From assembly GCA_015520425.1 (NCBI GenBank), contig WAQC01000090.1:1-29160 (forward strand): a stretch of DNA of 29,160 nucleotides, read 5' to 3'. Under the pieces are notes generated by a model. That model was not told where the DNA came from and made no database searches. It saw only the letters and a list, made by a program, of their open reading frames with translations. The DNA is from Candidatus Pelearchaeum sp. (GTDB lineage Archaea; Thermoproteota; Nitrososphaeria_A; Caldarchaeales; Caldarchaeaceae). Shown here piece after piece: positions 15,220-22,820 of the stretch (the stretch's first letter is position 1; each line of letters starts with the position of its first letter). Position numbers and translations under genes: made by a program.

Positions 15220-15888
15220 ATGGCGATTCATCTAGACTCTGTAAGAGGCTCTGCTGAGGTTGGTCTCTTCGGCCTAGCAACCGATAGATACCTCATAATT
15301 TCCCGTATAGTCTTGCCGCGTAAAATGCGCTTCTACGAAGAAGCCCTAGGCGTGAAAGCCGTACCAACAGTTCTGGCAGGCAGCACGCTCATCTCACCCT
15401 TCGCAGCAGCCAACTCCAATGGAATAATACTCACAAGCCTAGCCCTTGACGAAGAGGTTGAGCAGATAAGGAAGAGCCTCCCAGAAATCAGGGTTACAGT
15501 CCTAAACTCTAGGCTCACTGCGATAGGAAATCTGGTACTCTGTAATGACCATGGTGCTATACTTAGCCCTGTCCTGAGTAGGGGTGAGGTTAGGCAGATA
15601 GAGGAGACTCTGGGCGTGGAGGTGGTTAAGGCTGAGATAGCCTCGCGCAGCTATGTCGGCTCCGTCGCAGTGGCTACAAACGGAGGAGCCTTGGTTCATG
15701 TTGATATGGAAGAGGAAGACGCCCAGCTCATACGCGACGTGCTGAAAGTAGAGCCATCACCAGGAACCGTTAATGACGGCGTGAAATTCGTGCGCAGCGG
15801 CGTCTTGGCAAACACGAGGGGCGCCATAGTCGGCTCAAGAACAACAGGCCCAGAGCTTCTGGCAATCTCACGAGCCTTCGGCCCCTAG
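15220..15888 (+). CDS. eif6: Translation initiation/anti-association factor aIF6
   Basis: Binds the large ribosomal subunit and prevents premature joining with the small subunit; the eukaryotic homologue acts in 60S maturation. Seen: the pseudo-fivefold repeat of the pentein fold, for example GSAEVGLFGLATDRYLII, GSTLISPFAAANSNGIIL, LVLCNDHGAILSP, SYVGSVAVATNGGALVHVD and GVLANTRGAIVGSRTTGPEL. The full length of 222 is standard. ATG 15220 follows GTAGGTGG, a good Shine-Dalgarno. The next gene in the cluster of many archaea, eL20 (LX), is absent here; prefoldin alpha follows directly. Confidence 0.97.
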   Translation: MAIHLDSVRGSAEVGLFGLATDRYLIISRIVLPRKMRFYEEALGVKAVPTVLAGSTLISPFAAANSNGIILTSLALDEEVEQIRKSLPEIRVTVLNSRLTAIGNLVLCNDHGAILSPVLSRGEVRQIEETLGVEVVKAEIASRSYVGSVAVATNGGALVHVDMEEEDAQLIRDVLKVEPSPGTVNDGVKFVRSGVLANTRGAIVGSRTTGPELLAISRAFGP

Positions 15889-15939
15889 CATAATGGTTAT
15901 TAACGAAGATGGTACGTGAGAGCGGGTAGGTGGACTAGC

Positions 15940-16374
15940 GTGGCTTCTCAAGAGCAGCTGAACAGAGCCCTGGCCGAGCTCCAGCTACTAGAGCGCCTAA
16001 TCTCAGACTTGCAGGCCAGGGTTATGACGCTGGACAGCGCCGTGGATGAGCATGAGAGGACGCTAAAACTCGTTGAGGAGATAAAGAAGAACGGGGGCTC
16101 CTTATCAATCCTAATCCCAATAGGTGCTGGGAGCTTCGTGAAGGGCGAGCTGGTGAATGTGGAGAACATCCATGTAAATGTTGGGGCTGGTGTTATTCTT
16201 GTTAAGTCCCTTGACGAGAGCCAGCAGCTAATCATAAGAAGGACGGAGGAGCTTAGGAAGCTGAGGGAAGAGACGACTAAGAGGCTTGATGAATACGTGG
16301 CGAGGGCGTATGAGCTTCGGCAGTTCCTAGAGACCGTAGTAGCTAGGCAGCAGCAACAGCAGCAAGGAAGATAG
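15940..16374 (+). CDS. pfdA: Prefoldin alpha subunit
   Basis: Subunit of the hexameric prefoldin chaperone, which hands unfolded proteins to the thermosome. Seen: an N-terminal coiled coil (LNRALAELQLLERLISDLQA), a central beta-hairpin region with SILIPIGAGSFVKGEL and NVGAGVILVKSLDE, and a C-terminal coiled coil ending in a Gln-rich QQQQQQGR. This is the usual alpha-class arrangement. GTG 15940 is preferred (144 residues) because GGGTAGGTGG lies 7 bases upstream. GTG 15916 would add a short non-conserved extension. FtsY begins 2 bases after the stop. Confidence 0.93.
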   Translation: MASQEQLNRALAELQLLERLISDLQARVMTLDSAVDEHERTLKLVEEIKKNGGSLSILIPIGAGSFVKGELVNVENIHVNVGAGVILVKSLDESQQLIIRRTEELRKLREETTKRLDEYVARAYELRQFLETVVARQQQQQQGR

Positions 16375-16376
16375 TT

Positions 16377-17288
16377 ATGTTGGAGGGATTGAGAAAGACC
16401 TTCGCAGGCCTCGCGGAGAGGATAAAGACCACAAGCCTATCAGAGAAGGATATTGACGAAGCCATATCGCAGCTAGAGCTACATTTAGCAGCTAATGACG
16501 TGGCGCTGGAGGTTATAGACAAAATAGCCAACTCACTCAAGAACGAGCTAAGACAGATTAAAGTCCCCAGGTTTGGTAATTCTAGTGATTTGATTAGGGA
16601 AGCCATCTCAAAGACCATCCAAGGCTTGGTTTTGGAATCCAATCCTAGCGAGATTGTGGAGAGGGTTCGGGAGAACCAACGTAAAGGTAAGGCTACGGTC
16701 ATACTCTTCGTAGGCCCCAACGGCGGGGGTAAGACGACTACTGTGGTTAAGATAGCCAACTACCTGCGTAAGAATGGGTTCTCCTCGGTCATAGCCTGCT
16801 CAGACACCTTCAGGGCTGGGGCGATTGAGCAGCTACGAAGCCTAGCCGAGAGGTATGGCTTCTGGGTTGTCAGCCAGCACTACGGAGCAGACCCAGCGGC
16901 GGTTGCGGTAGACGCGATAAGAAGCGCCGAAGCTAGGAGAATACCTGTAGTGCTCATAGACACCGCTGGCAGGACGGAGGTTGACGAGGGGCTACTTGAG
17001 GAGATGAGGAAGATAAAGAGGGTTACGCGGCCTGATTTCGTGATTTATGTCGGTGATGCTCTCTCTGGTAATGTGGCCGCTGAGCAGGCGCGCAAGTTCA
17101 ACGAGTATGTCGGGATTGACTACGTTATCCTGGCCAAGCTGGATGCTGACGCGAAGGGGGGTTCGGCCATCTCCATAACGCAGATAACGGGCAAGCCCCT
17201 AATCTTCGTCGGGGTTGGCCAGGAGGTAGATGACTTGGACACAAGCCCGCGCTCATGGATTCTCAGAGCGCTCTCCCTTCCTGCTTAA
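16377..17288 (+). CDS. ftsY: Signal recognition particle receptor FtsY (NG domain)
   Basis: GTPase that docks SRP54-ribosome complexes at the membrane translocon. Seen: helical N domain (about 1-90), then the G domain with P-loop GPNGGGKTTT (123-132), DTFRAGAIEQL (153-163), DTAGRTEVDEGLLEEM (205-220), AKLDADAKGG (the TKxD guanine motif with Ala for Thr) and GVGQEVDDL near the C-terminus. No acidic A domain is present, as in most archaeal FtsY. The start ATG lies 2 bases after prefoldin alpha, a conserved archaeal pairing. Confidence 0.97.
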   Translation: MLEGLRKTFAGLAERIKTTSLSEKDIDEAISQLELHLAANDVALEVIDKIANSLKNELRQIKVPRFGNSSDLIREAISKTIQGLVLESNPSEIVERVRENQRKGKATVILFVGPNGGGKTTTVVKIANYLRKNGFSSVIACSDTFRAGAIEQLRSLAERYGFWVVSQHYGADPAAVAVDAIRSAEARRIPVVLIDTAGRTEVDEGLLEEMRKIKRVTRPDFVIYVGDALSGNVAAEQARKFNEYVGIDYVILAKLDADAKGGSAISITQITGKPLIFVGVGQEVDDLDTSPRSWILRALSLPA

Positions 17289-17335
17289 GAACTGGCTAAC
17301 ACCAATTCTTGAATGTAGCCCTGCGGTGGTTGATA

Positions 17336-17980
17336 TTGCGCGGCTCCAGCGGGATAAAGCAACTTCTTGAGACGCTCAGCACGATAAGCCCCAAGGGCCC
17401 AGCGCCAGCGTTCAAACCCCAGCACCTCCTGTATGCCCTCCTGATACTGGGCGAGCGCGGCCCCCTGGGGAGGAAGAGGCTTTCCGAGAGTATGGGGCTT
17501 GGTGAGGGCTCTATAAGGACGGTTCTCCAGCGGCTACGTCGTCTAGGTCTTGTGAGCATGAGCAGAGGCGGTTATGGGCTTAGTGAGGTAGGCCGCGAGC
17601 TTTATGACGCGCTTTCGTCGCAGCTATTCGGCCCCCGTCTTGTCGGGTTTGAGCTTCCGATAAAAGCTAGGCATGCTGCTGGAGTCGTGGTTAGAGGCTT
17701 GGGCGAGGCGGTTAGGAGCGGGGTGGAAGAGCGCGACGCAGCAGTAAAAGCTGGCGCAGACGCAGCCCTTATCTTCATATTCAGAGACGGAAAGCTCCTC
17801 ATGCCGCCAGAGAGCAACATAACAAGCGAGCAGCCGAAGCTAGCCGAGGACATCTCACGAGAGTTTAAACCAGGCGAGGAGGATGTGATAATAATAGCTG
17901 GAGCGGAAGACCCCCAGACAGCTAGCTACGCAGCCCTCGCGGCTGGTTTAACGCTCCTCCAAGCGGGGAAACTAACTTAA
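17336..17980 (+). CDS. Winged-helix transcriptional regulator with DUF4443 domain
   Basis: Predicted DNA-binding regulator. Seen: a helix-turn-helix/winged-helix block with HLLYALLILGERGPLGRKRL then MGLGEGSIRTVLQRLRRLGL and a wing GGYGLSEVG. A C-terminal domain contains GADAALIFIFRDGKLLMPPE and EEDVIIIAGAEDPQTASYAA, recognised as the archaeal DUF4443 type. UUG 17309 lacks a Shine-Dalgarno, whereas GGTGG at 17325-17329 precedes UUG 17336, so the latter is preferred (214 residues). It lies 34 bases upstream of the HMG-CoA reductase gene with no obvious promoter between, so cotranscription, and possible control of isoprenoid synthesis, is an inference. Confidence 0.78.
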   Translation: MRGSSGIKQLLETLSTISPKGPAPAFKPQHLLYALLILGERGPLGRKRLSESMGLGEGSIRTVLQRLRRLGLVSMSRGGYGLSEVGRELYDALSSQLFGPRLVGFELPIKARHAAGVVVRGLGEAVRSGVEERDAAVKAGADAALIFIFRDGKLLMPPESNITSEQPKLAEDISREFKPGEEDVIIIAGAEDPQTASYAALAAGLTLLQAGKLT

Positions 17981-18014
17981 TCTAGATGCACTAACCCACT
18001 AGGAAAGGGAGACG

Positions 18015-19265
18015 GTGCTGCGGATGACGCTAACAGAGATTGACGAGCTGGTAAAACGTATCGTAAGGGGAGAGGTAAAGCTTCATGAAGTTGAGAAGCA
18101 TGTAAAAGACAGCAACACAGCTACGCGTGTTAGGAGGAGGGCAGTAGAGGAGATAGCGCATACCGACCTATCGCCGCTGGATGATAACGTTATAGACTTC
18201 AACGAGGTGGTTGGGCGAAACTGCGAGAACACAATAGGCTGCGTTAAGGTGCCCATGGGTGTTGCTGGGCCGCTAAAGGTGCGGGGAGACTATGCTTCTG
18301 GCGAGTATCTCATACCTCTGGCAACAACCGAGGGAGCTTTGGTCGCTTCAGTGAATAGGGGAGCCTCGGCGATAACCGAGTCTGGAGGAGCGGTAGTAAA
18401 GGTGCTGGATGATAAAATAACGAGAGCCCCCGTCTTCAAAACACCAAGCCTGGAGAAGGCGGTGGAGTTCATAGAATGGGTTGAGGATAACTTCGGCAAG
18501 ATTAAGGAAGTCTTTGAATCCACGACAAGACATGGGAAGCTTCTGCGGATAAGGCCGTATGTTGTGGGGAGGACTGTTTTCCTGAGGTTTGAAGCATCAT
18601 CTGGGGATGCTATGGGGATGAATATGATAGTGAAGGCAACCGACGAGGTTTCGCAGTTTATCCATGAGAGGCTTCCATGGGTTGAGAACATCTCCCTAAG
18701 CAGTAATCTATGCACGGATAAGAAGGCGGCTGCGATAAACTGGATTCTAGGCCGCGGGAAGTCGGTGGTTGCGGAGGCAGTAGTGAGCCGCGAGACCGTG
18801 GAGAAGAAGCTCAAGACAACACCTGAGAGGATAACCGAGGTTGTGCTGCGTAAGCTGTATCTGGGAAGCGGTAGGGCAGGCGTGTTGGGCGGGTTCAACG
18901 CGCATGTAGCTAACGTGATAGCAGCGCTCTTCCTAGCTACGGGACAAGACTTGGCTCAGGTCGTTGATAGCTCGCACTGCATAACCTACTGCGAGGAGCT
19001 TGATGATGGAGACCTCTACATCTCAATAACGTTGCCAACCCTTGAGGTTGGCACCATTGGCGGGGGTACGGTTCTCCCAACGCAGAGGAAAGCTCTTGAG
19101 ATAATCGGCGTGGCTGGTGGGGGGGAGCCCTCTGGAACAAACGCGCTGAAATTCGCCGAGATAGTGGCGGCAACCGTGCTGGCGGGTGAGCTTAGCCTAC
19201 TCTCAGCGCTAGCCGCGCACCACCTCGCAGAGGCTCACATGAGACTGGGAAGGAAGAAGAAATAA
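18015..19265 (+). CDS. hmgA: HMG-CoA reductase, class I (archaeal)
   Basis: Reduces HMG-CoA to mevalonate with NAD(P)H, the committed step of archaeal isoprenoid lipid synthesis. Seen: GCVKVPMGVAGPLKV, ATTEGALVASVNRG with catalytic E106, the cofactor motif SGDAMGMNM (196-204), NLCTDKKAAAINW with catalytic K236, TGQDLAQVVDSSHC with D312, and the C-terminal SALAAHHLAEAHM whose His (402 or 403) is the expected proton donor. Full length at 416 residues. Start at GTG 18015 or ATG 18024, both behind GGGAGA. No HMG-CoA synthase or active thiolase lies next to it. Confidence 0.97.
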   Translation: MLRMTLTEIDELVKRIVRGEVKLHEVEKHVKDSNTATRVRRRAVEEIAHTDLSPLDDNVIDFNEVVGRNCENTIGCVKVPMGVAGPLKVRGDYASGEYLIPLATTEGALVASVNRGASAITESGGAVVKVLDDKITRAPVFKTPSLEKAVEFIEWVEDNFGKIKEVFESTTRHGKLLRIRPYVVGRTVFLRFEASSGDAMGMNMIVKATDEVSQFIHERLPWVENISLSSNLCTDKKAAAINWILGRGKSVVAEAVVSRETVEKKLKTTPERITEVVLRKLYLGSGRAGVLGGFNAHVANVIAALFLATGQDLAQVVDSSHCITYCEELDDGDLYISITLPTLEVGTIGGGTVLPTQRKALEIIGVAGGGEPSGTNALKFAEIVAATVLAGELSLLSALAAHHLAEAHMRLGRKKK

Positions 19266-19270
19266 GACTA

Positions 19271-19606
19271 CTACCGCGAGTCTAGCCTACGCCTCCACTC
19301 CTCGGCTGGAAATCTCCTCTCCATCCTGCTCATCTCCTCCTCAACAGCCTTCTCCAAATCCACGTTAAACCTATTCGCCAGCTGTATGAAGAGGCTCAAC
19401 GCCTGAGCAAATTCGCTAGCCACGTCTCCATTTGTTGGGGCATGCCCAAGCTCTTGTAGTTTATACCCCTCGCGTTCAAGGATAAACCTACCAACCTCTG
19501 TTATCTCCTCTATGAGATGCGCGTATATCAGCGACTCTCTAAACTTATCCCAGCCCCGCGCCCTCTCAAACTCAAGAACACGTTTCTGAAGCTCTGATAG
19601 CCTCAA
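19271..19606 (-). CDS. MazG-like all-alpha NTP pyrophosphohydrolase-related protein
   Basis: All-alpha NTP pyrophosphohydrolase fold of the MazG/dUTPase-like superfamily. Seen: 111 residues with LIYAHLIEEITEVGRFILER (26-45), carrying the E34-x-x-E37 half of the metal-binding signature, and VASEFAQALSLFIQLANRFN (62-81), where the second half should read E-x-x-D but has E65-x-x-Q68. Loss of that Asp suggests altered metal binding or a non-enzymatic role. Start is UUG 19606, 19 bases after the DUF424 gene stop, so the two probably share a transcript. It ends 5 bases from convergent HMG-CoA reductase. Confidence 0.75.
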   Translation of the reverse strand: MRLSELQKRVLEFERARGWDKFRESLIYAHLIEEITEVGRFILEREGYKLQELGHAPTNGDVASEFAQALSLFIQLANRFNVDLEKAVEEEMSRMERRFPAEEWRRRLDSR

Positions 19607-19625
19607 CTCAAGGGATAATGAGGAG

Positions 19626-19934
19626 CTAGAGGAATATTTGGATGTGAGGTACGCCGTCTATCATTACTATTGCGCTCTCCCTAACCAGGCCCATCTTCAC
19701 GGCAACATTGACGGCGCGCTCACCCAAGAGATTGACTATAGTTCCCTGCTTGATGTATTTGTCCAGCTCATCCGCGTCTAGCAGCATTCCGCCGTAGAAG
19801 GACTTGCTGACATCCACGTAAACGCCTTCTGAGAGCTTTAGGCGTCTGCCGAGTAGCTCGCTGTCGCAGATAGCTACGACAACCTCGCCTGTTCTTGAGT
19901 GATGCACCTTAACCCAGCACCGCTCCTCAGCCAT
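19626..19934 (-). CDS. DUF424 family protein
   Basis: Conserved archaeal protein of unknown biochemical role. Seen: 102 residues matching the DUF424 pattern: VKVHHSRTGEVVVAICDSEL at the N-terminus, DVSKSFYGGMLLDADELDKY in the middle, and NLLGERAVNVAVKMGL then IDGVPHIQIFL at the end. It sits directly behind aIF2 beta on the same strand. A TATA-like CAATATTTTTATTC lies on the minus strand around 19967-19981, just after the aIF2 beta stop, so it may have its own promoter. ATG start. Confidence 0.9.
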   Translation of the reverse strand: MAEERCWVKVHHSRTGEVVVAICDSELLGRRLKLSEGVYVDVSKSFYGGMLLDADELDKYIKQGTIVNLLGERAVNVAVKMGLVRESAIVMIDGVPHIQIFL

Positions 19935-19984
19935 CTCCGTCTTACATCCCTTAACAGCTTCAGCGAATAAAAATATTGACTCCC

Positions 19985-20416
19985 CTATATCCTGCGTACG
20001 GGGTTCTTAGCGCCGCAGACCTCGCAGACAACAAACCTAAACCGCTTCTCGCTCACCAGCTTAGTATCTATACCTCCACAGATGGGGCATTTGACAAACT
20101 CCTTTATGTAAAGCTCTAGGAGCTTGCGCACCTCCTCTGGCGTTATCCTACCCTGAATGTTGAGCCTGTCATCCTCCACAGCCCCAGCCCTACCAGTCTC
20201 CTTCAAGATGAACCTAGCAAGATGCTCAGGCTCGCGGTTAAGCGTCTTCGCTATCTGCCCCAAGTTCGTTAAGACAATATTCCTACCACCCTGTATGAGC
20301 GTCGGCCTAAGCTCCAACGCCCTATCACCAGCCCTGGCCACGGTCTTAGAAACCCTCTCCAATGCCATATCCAGCAACCTCTCATAAACATCCCTACTAG
20401 CCAAGTCTATACCCAA
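19985..20416 (-). CDS. eif2b: Translation initiation factor 2 subunit beta (aIF2 beta)
   Basis: Part of the aIF2 heterotrimer that delivers initiator tRNA-Met to the small subunit. Seen: RDVYERLLDMAL at the start, RPTLIQGGRNIVLTNLGQIA, LNREPEHLARFILKETGRAG, and the C-terminal zinc ribbon KCPICGGIDTKL then CEVCGAKNPVRRI with four Cys. The longest frame begins at ATG 20455, but those extra residues (Trp-rich) are unlike the family, and a TATA box (GTCTTAATATTG, minus strand) overlaps that ATG. Transcription would begin near 20430, favouring UUG 20416 (143 residues) or UUG 20404. Confidence 0.94.
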   Translation of the reverse strand: MGIDLASRDVYERLLDMALERVSKTVARAGDRALELRPTLIQGGRNIVLTNLGQIAKTLNREPEHLARFILKETGRAGAVEDDRLNIQGRITPEEVRKLLELYIKEFVKCPICGGIDTKLVSEKRFRFVVCEVCGAKNPVRRI

Positions 20417-20513
20417 AGCCCACCAAACACCCAGCCATAACCAAACCCAACACAATATTAAGACTTACAACCGCAACAGTTAAGACCAGCTAAACAACAC
20501 CACAAAAAGGAGA

Positions 20514-20585
20514 GGGCCGGTAGATCAGCGGAAGATCGCCCGCCTCGCACGCGGGAGGTCCGGGGTTCAAATCCCCGCCGGTCCA
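20514..20585 (+). tRNA. tRNA-Ala (anticodon CGC), intronless
   Basis: Complete cloverleaf: acceptor GGGCCGG (20514-20520) pairs with CCGGTCC (20578-20584), including the G3-U70 wobble that identifies alanine tRNAs. D stem GATC/GATC with loop AGCGGAA. Anticodon stem CCCGC/GCGGG with loop CTCGCAC, anticodon CGC at 20546-20548. Variable AGGTC. T stem CGGGG/CCCCG with loop TTCAAAT. Discriminator A at 20585. The CCA tail is not encoded (TGT follows). No intron. It reads GCG codons. Confidence 0.97.
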
Positions 20586-20587
20586 TG

Positions 20588-20598
20588 TTTATAATCTT
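20588..20598 (+). promoter_or_regulatory. TATA box of the leaderless CWC-type gene
   Basis: TTTATAATCTT right after the tRNA is centred about 27 bases before GTG 20620. That is the distance expected if transcription begins at the start codon itself, giving a leaderless mRNA. Confidence 0.55.
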
Positions 20599-20619
20599 CT
20601 CTTTTGTGTTGCTATTGTT

Positions 20620-20799
20620 GTGCCGCGTAGGGTTGTGTGTGGGGTTTGTGGCTGTAGTTTTGAGTGTGGGTTGTATGATGGCTATTGTTGGTGTGCTTCT
20701 GTTGAGGTTTCTGAGGAGAGGAGGCGGGAGCTCTCACGCCTAGCTAGGGACTGCGTTTGTCCTGACTGCCTCTCTGGCTCGCGTAAGTCTAGGCGGTGA
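20620..20799 (+). CDS. Small cysteine-rich CWC-type zinc-binding protein
   Basis: A 59-residue protein. Translation from GTG 20620 gives VCGVCGCSFECG (6-17), GYCWCASVEV (21-30), an Arg/Glu-rich helix SEERRRELSRLARD, and DCVCPDCL (44-51), ending in a basic SGSRKSRR. The order C-x2-C, C, CWC, CxCPxC matches the bacterial Cys_rich_CWC domain (PF14375), in which the cysteines are presumed to bind metal. The role is unknown. The frame is clean, with a TATA box at leaderless distance and no other start. It overlaps the convergent permease gene by 11 bases. Confidence 0.8.
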   Translation: MPRRVVCGVCGCSFECGLYDGYCWCASVEVSEERRRELSRLARDCVCPDCLSGSRKSRR

Positions 20800-21559
20800 G
20801 TGAGCCTGTTATTAGGTTGGCCGCCACTATGAGGAGCGCTAGCCCCGCGATTATCTCTATGATGCGAGCTCTCACGCGCTTGCTTATTCTGGCTCCTGCT
20901 TGGCCGCCCGCTACTCCAGCTAGGGCGGCTGCTGGCAGTAGCGCCACATCAGCGCCGCCTAGGGATGTTATTGTGGTGAAGCCGAAGCCTGATGAGAAGG
21001 CTGTTATGAACTGGCTTGTGGCTGTTGCTATGTGTGTGGGTAGGTTTATGATGTGTATGAATGCGGGGACTAGGAGGATACCTCCCCCAACTCCAAACAT
21101 GCTGGATACAAACCCTATGGCAGCGGCTAGTGGGTAGCCGAGCTTTATCCTCGGCGCCTTATCCACCTCATCAGCTCTAGACACTGCGGAAGACCTATGC
21201 CCGCTCCTCACCACCATATACAGAGCTACAGACGCGAGGAAAGCGCCGAAGATGAGCCTGTATGTTCCTGCGCTCAGGTATGTGAGCGTATATCCACCTA
21301 TTACAGCTCCTGGTAGGGTTAAGACGCCTAGGCTGGCCGCTCTTGTGATGTTAAGCCTCTTCTGGCGGTAATAGACTGAGGACGATGACAGGGCGTTGAA
21401 GAAGACCATAACTAGGCTCGTGCTCACCGCTTGTTGCGGTGGGTAGCCTAGGTAGAGCATTATCGGGACGAAGATGAACCCGCCGCCAGCGCCTATCAAA
21501 GCACCCAACGAGGCTGAGGCAGCGGCCAGTATGAAGACCATTATTATGTTGGCTGGCAT
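20789..21559 (-). CDS. TauE/SafE family membrane permease (sulfite/organosulfonate exporter type)
   Basis: Integral membrane transporter of the TauE/SafE (DUF81) family. Seen: eight or so hydrophobic segments in two related halves. The first half has SLGALIGAGGGFIFVPIMLYL and the second FVSSMFGVGGGILLVPAF, the family's duplicated G-x-G-G-G-[FI]-[IL]-x-V-P signature. Both are followed by A-T/V-S/T-x-x-x motifs (AVSTSLVMVF and ATATSQFITAF). ATG 21559 is preferred over the upstream start at 21640, because a TATA-like AAAGTTATTTTTGT lies about 40-50 bases before it and the earlier residues are not hydrophobic. Substrate unknown. It is divergent from the thiolase-like gene. Confidence 0.88.
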   Translation of the reverse strand: MPANIIMVFILAAASASLGALIGAGGGFIFVPIMLYLGYPPQQAVSTSLVMVFFNALSSSSVYYRQKRLNITRAASLGVLTLPGAVIGGYTLTYLSAGTYRLIFGAFLASVALYMVVRSGHRSSAVSRADEVDKAPRIKLGYPLAAAIGFVSSMFGVGGGILLVPAFIHIINLPTHIATATSQFITAFSSGFGFTTITSLGGADVALLPAAALAGVAGGQAGARISKRVRARIIEIIAGLALLIVAANLITGSLTA

Positions 21560-21649
21560 TACACCTACACGACAAGCCGAGGAATGTATGCTTACAAAAA
21601 TAACTTTCCCCTCGGTTAAGAGATAATAAACACCTAACATAATTCGCGG

Positions 21650-22777
21650 GTGTTGAGCGGGAAGGTAGCTATCGTAGGTGTTGGGCAGGTCGGCTATAGG
21701 CAGCGTATAGACGAGATGGATTTTAGGGAGTTGGACTTTGAGGCCGCCTCGCGGGCTTTTGCGGAGACTAGCCTAAACCCGCGCCGCGATGTGGATACGT
21801 TTATCCACTGTCAGCAGGACTTCTGGGAGGGGTATAGCATAACCAGCGAATATAGCCCAGACCAGCTGGGTGCTGCCCTCAGAACAATATGCACCGTCTC
21901 TGGAGACGGGATTCAGGGCTTGGCTAATGCCTACATGCAGATAGCTACTGGCGTTTTTGATGTTGCTGTTGTGGCAGCTCATGGGAAGCCATCGGAGGTG
22001 AAGAGCCTCGCGGAGGTTTATGAGCTTGCGCTGGACCCGCTCTATCACCGCCAGCTGGGTTTGAGCGTTCCTGCTCTAGCTGCTCTTGAGGCTAGGCGGT
22101 ACCTTGAGGAACGCGGCCTCGGTAGGGAAGCCCTGGCGCGTGTAGTATCTGAGAATAAGAGGAACGCGCTCAAGAACCCTAGAGCGCCTTATGGTGCTGA
22201 CATCTCAGTGGAAGAGGCTTTAGCTAGGCCCGAGACATACAGCCCCCTGAGCGAGCTTGACTTCGCCCAGCCCTCTGACGGCGCTATCGTCTTCATACTA
22301 GCAAGCGCGAGAAAAGCTAGGAGGATTACAGATACGCCAATCTACATCACTGGCGTCGGCTGGTGTTCGGAAACGCTGATGGTGGAGAACCGTAATCCAG
22401 CGGGCTTTGATTATATGCGAGTGGCTGCTGCGAAGGCTTTGAAGATGGCTAGGATAACACGCCCAGCGCGTCAGCTGGATTTTGCGGAGGTGGAGGATAG
22501 GGTGAGCTTCAAGCAGCTACAGGCGGTTGAGGCTCTTGGGATAGGCGGCAAAGGGAGGCGCGGTTTTGAGACGCAGATACCCGTTAATGTTTCAGGCGGC
22601 TCCCTTGGAATGGGCGACCTCCTGGAAGCTACTGGAGCAGCACGCGTGTATGAGGCCGTTATGCAGCTAAGAGGCCAGGCAGGGGCAGCGCAGCTTGACG
22701 ACGCCGAGACCTGCGCAGTCCTCTCATGCAGCCCGCCTATAACTGCTTCATGCACCACGCTAATATTATCCACATAG
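21650..22777 (+). CDS. Thiolase-fold protein without the nucleophilic cysteine (SCP-x/Ltp2-like), first of a pair
   Basis: Thiolase superfamily protein acting on CoA thioesters. Seen: VAIVGVGQVGYRQRIDEMDF, then CTVSGDGIQGLANAYMQIAT (85-104), where normal thiolases carry the active-site Cys in a CASG loop and here have GDG, and the C-terminal VNVSGGSLGMGDLLEATG, where the catalytic His of GHP is replaced by Asp. The last expected CxGGG motif is also absent. It is therefore unlikely to be a condensing thiolase. An aldolase-like or structural role, as in Ltp2-type steroid-chain aldolases, is possible. A TATA-like GAGATAATAAAC lies about 26 bases before GTG 21650, so the mRNA looks leaderless. 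It precedes two related-context genes. Confidence 0.82.
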   Translation: MLSGKVAIVGVGQVGYRQRIDEMDFRELDFEAASRAFAETSLNPRRDVDTFIHCQQDFWEGYSITSEYSPDQLGAALRTICTVSGDGIQGLANAYMQIATGVFDVAVVAAHGKPSEVKSLAEVYELALDPLYHRQLGLSVPALAALEARRYLEERGLGREALARVVSENKRNALKNPRAPYGADISVEEALARPETYSPLSELDFAQPSDGAIVFILASARKARRITDTPIYITGVGWCSETLMVENRNPAGFDYMRVAAAKALKMARITRPARQLDFAEVEDRVSFKQLQAVEALGIGGKGRRGFETQIPVNVSGGSLGMGDLLEATGAARVYEAVMQLRGQAGAAQLDDAETCAVLSCSPPITASCTTLILST

Positions 22778-22820
22778 TGGTGCTTCGGGAACTCTTAAAG
22801 GAGAACAATAGCTAGAGGAG

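Noticed and set aside
20417..20455. Longer aIF2 beta starting at ATG 20455
   Set aside because: The added residues are Trp-rich and not conserved, and the TATA box of the gene overlaps this ATG.
20455..20620. tRNA intron or a second tRNA in the tRNA-Ala region
   Set aside because: The cloverleaf closes without an intron, and no other cloverleaf fits the flanks.
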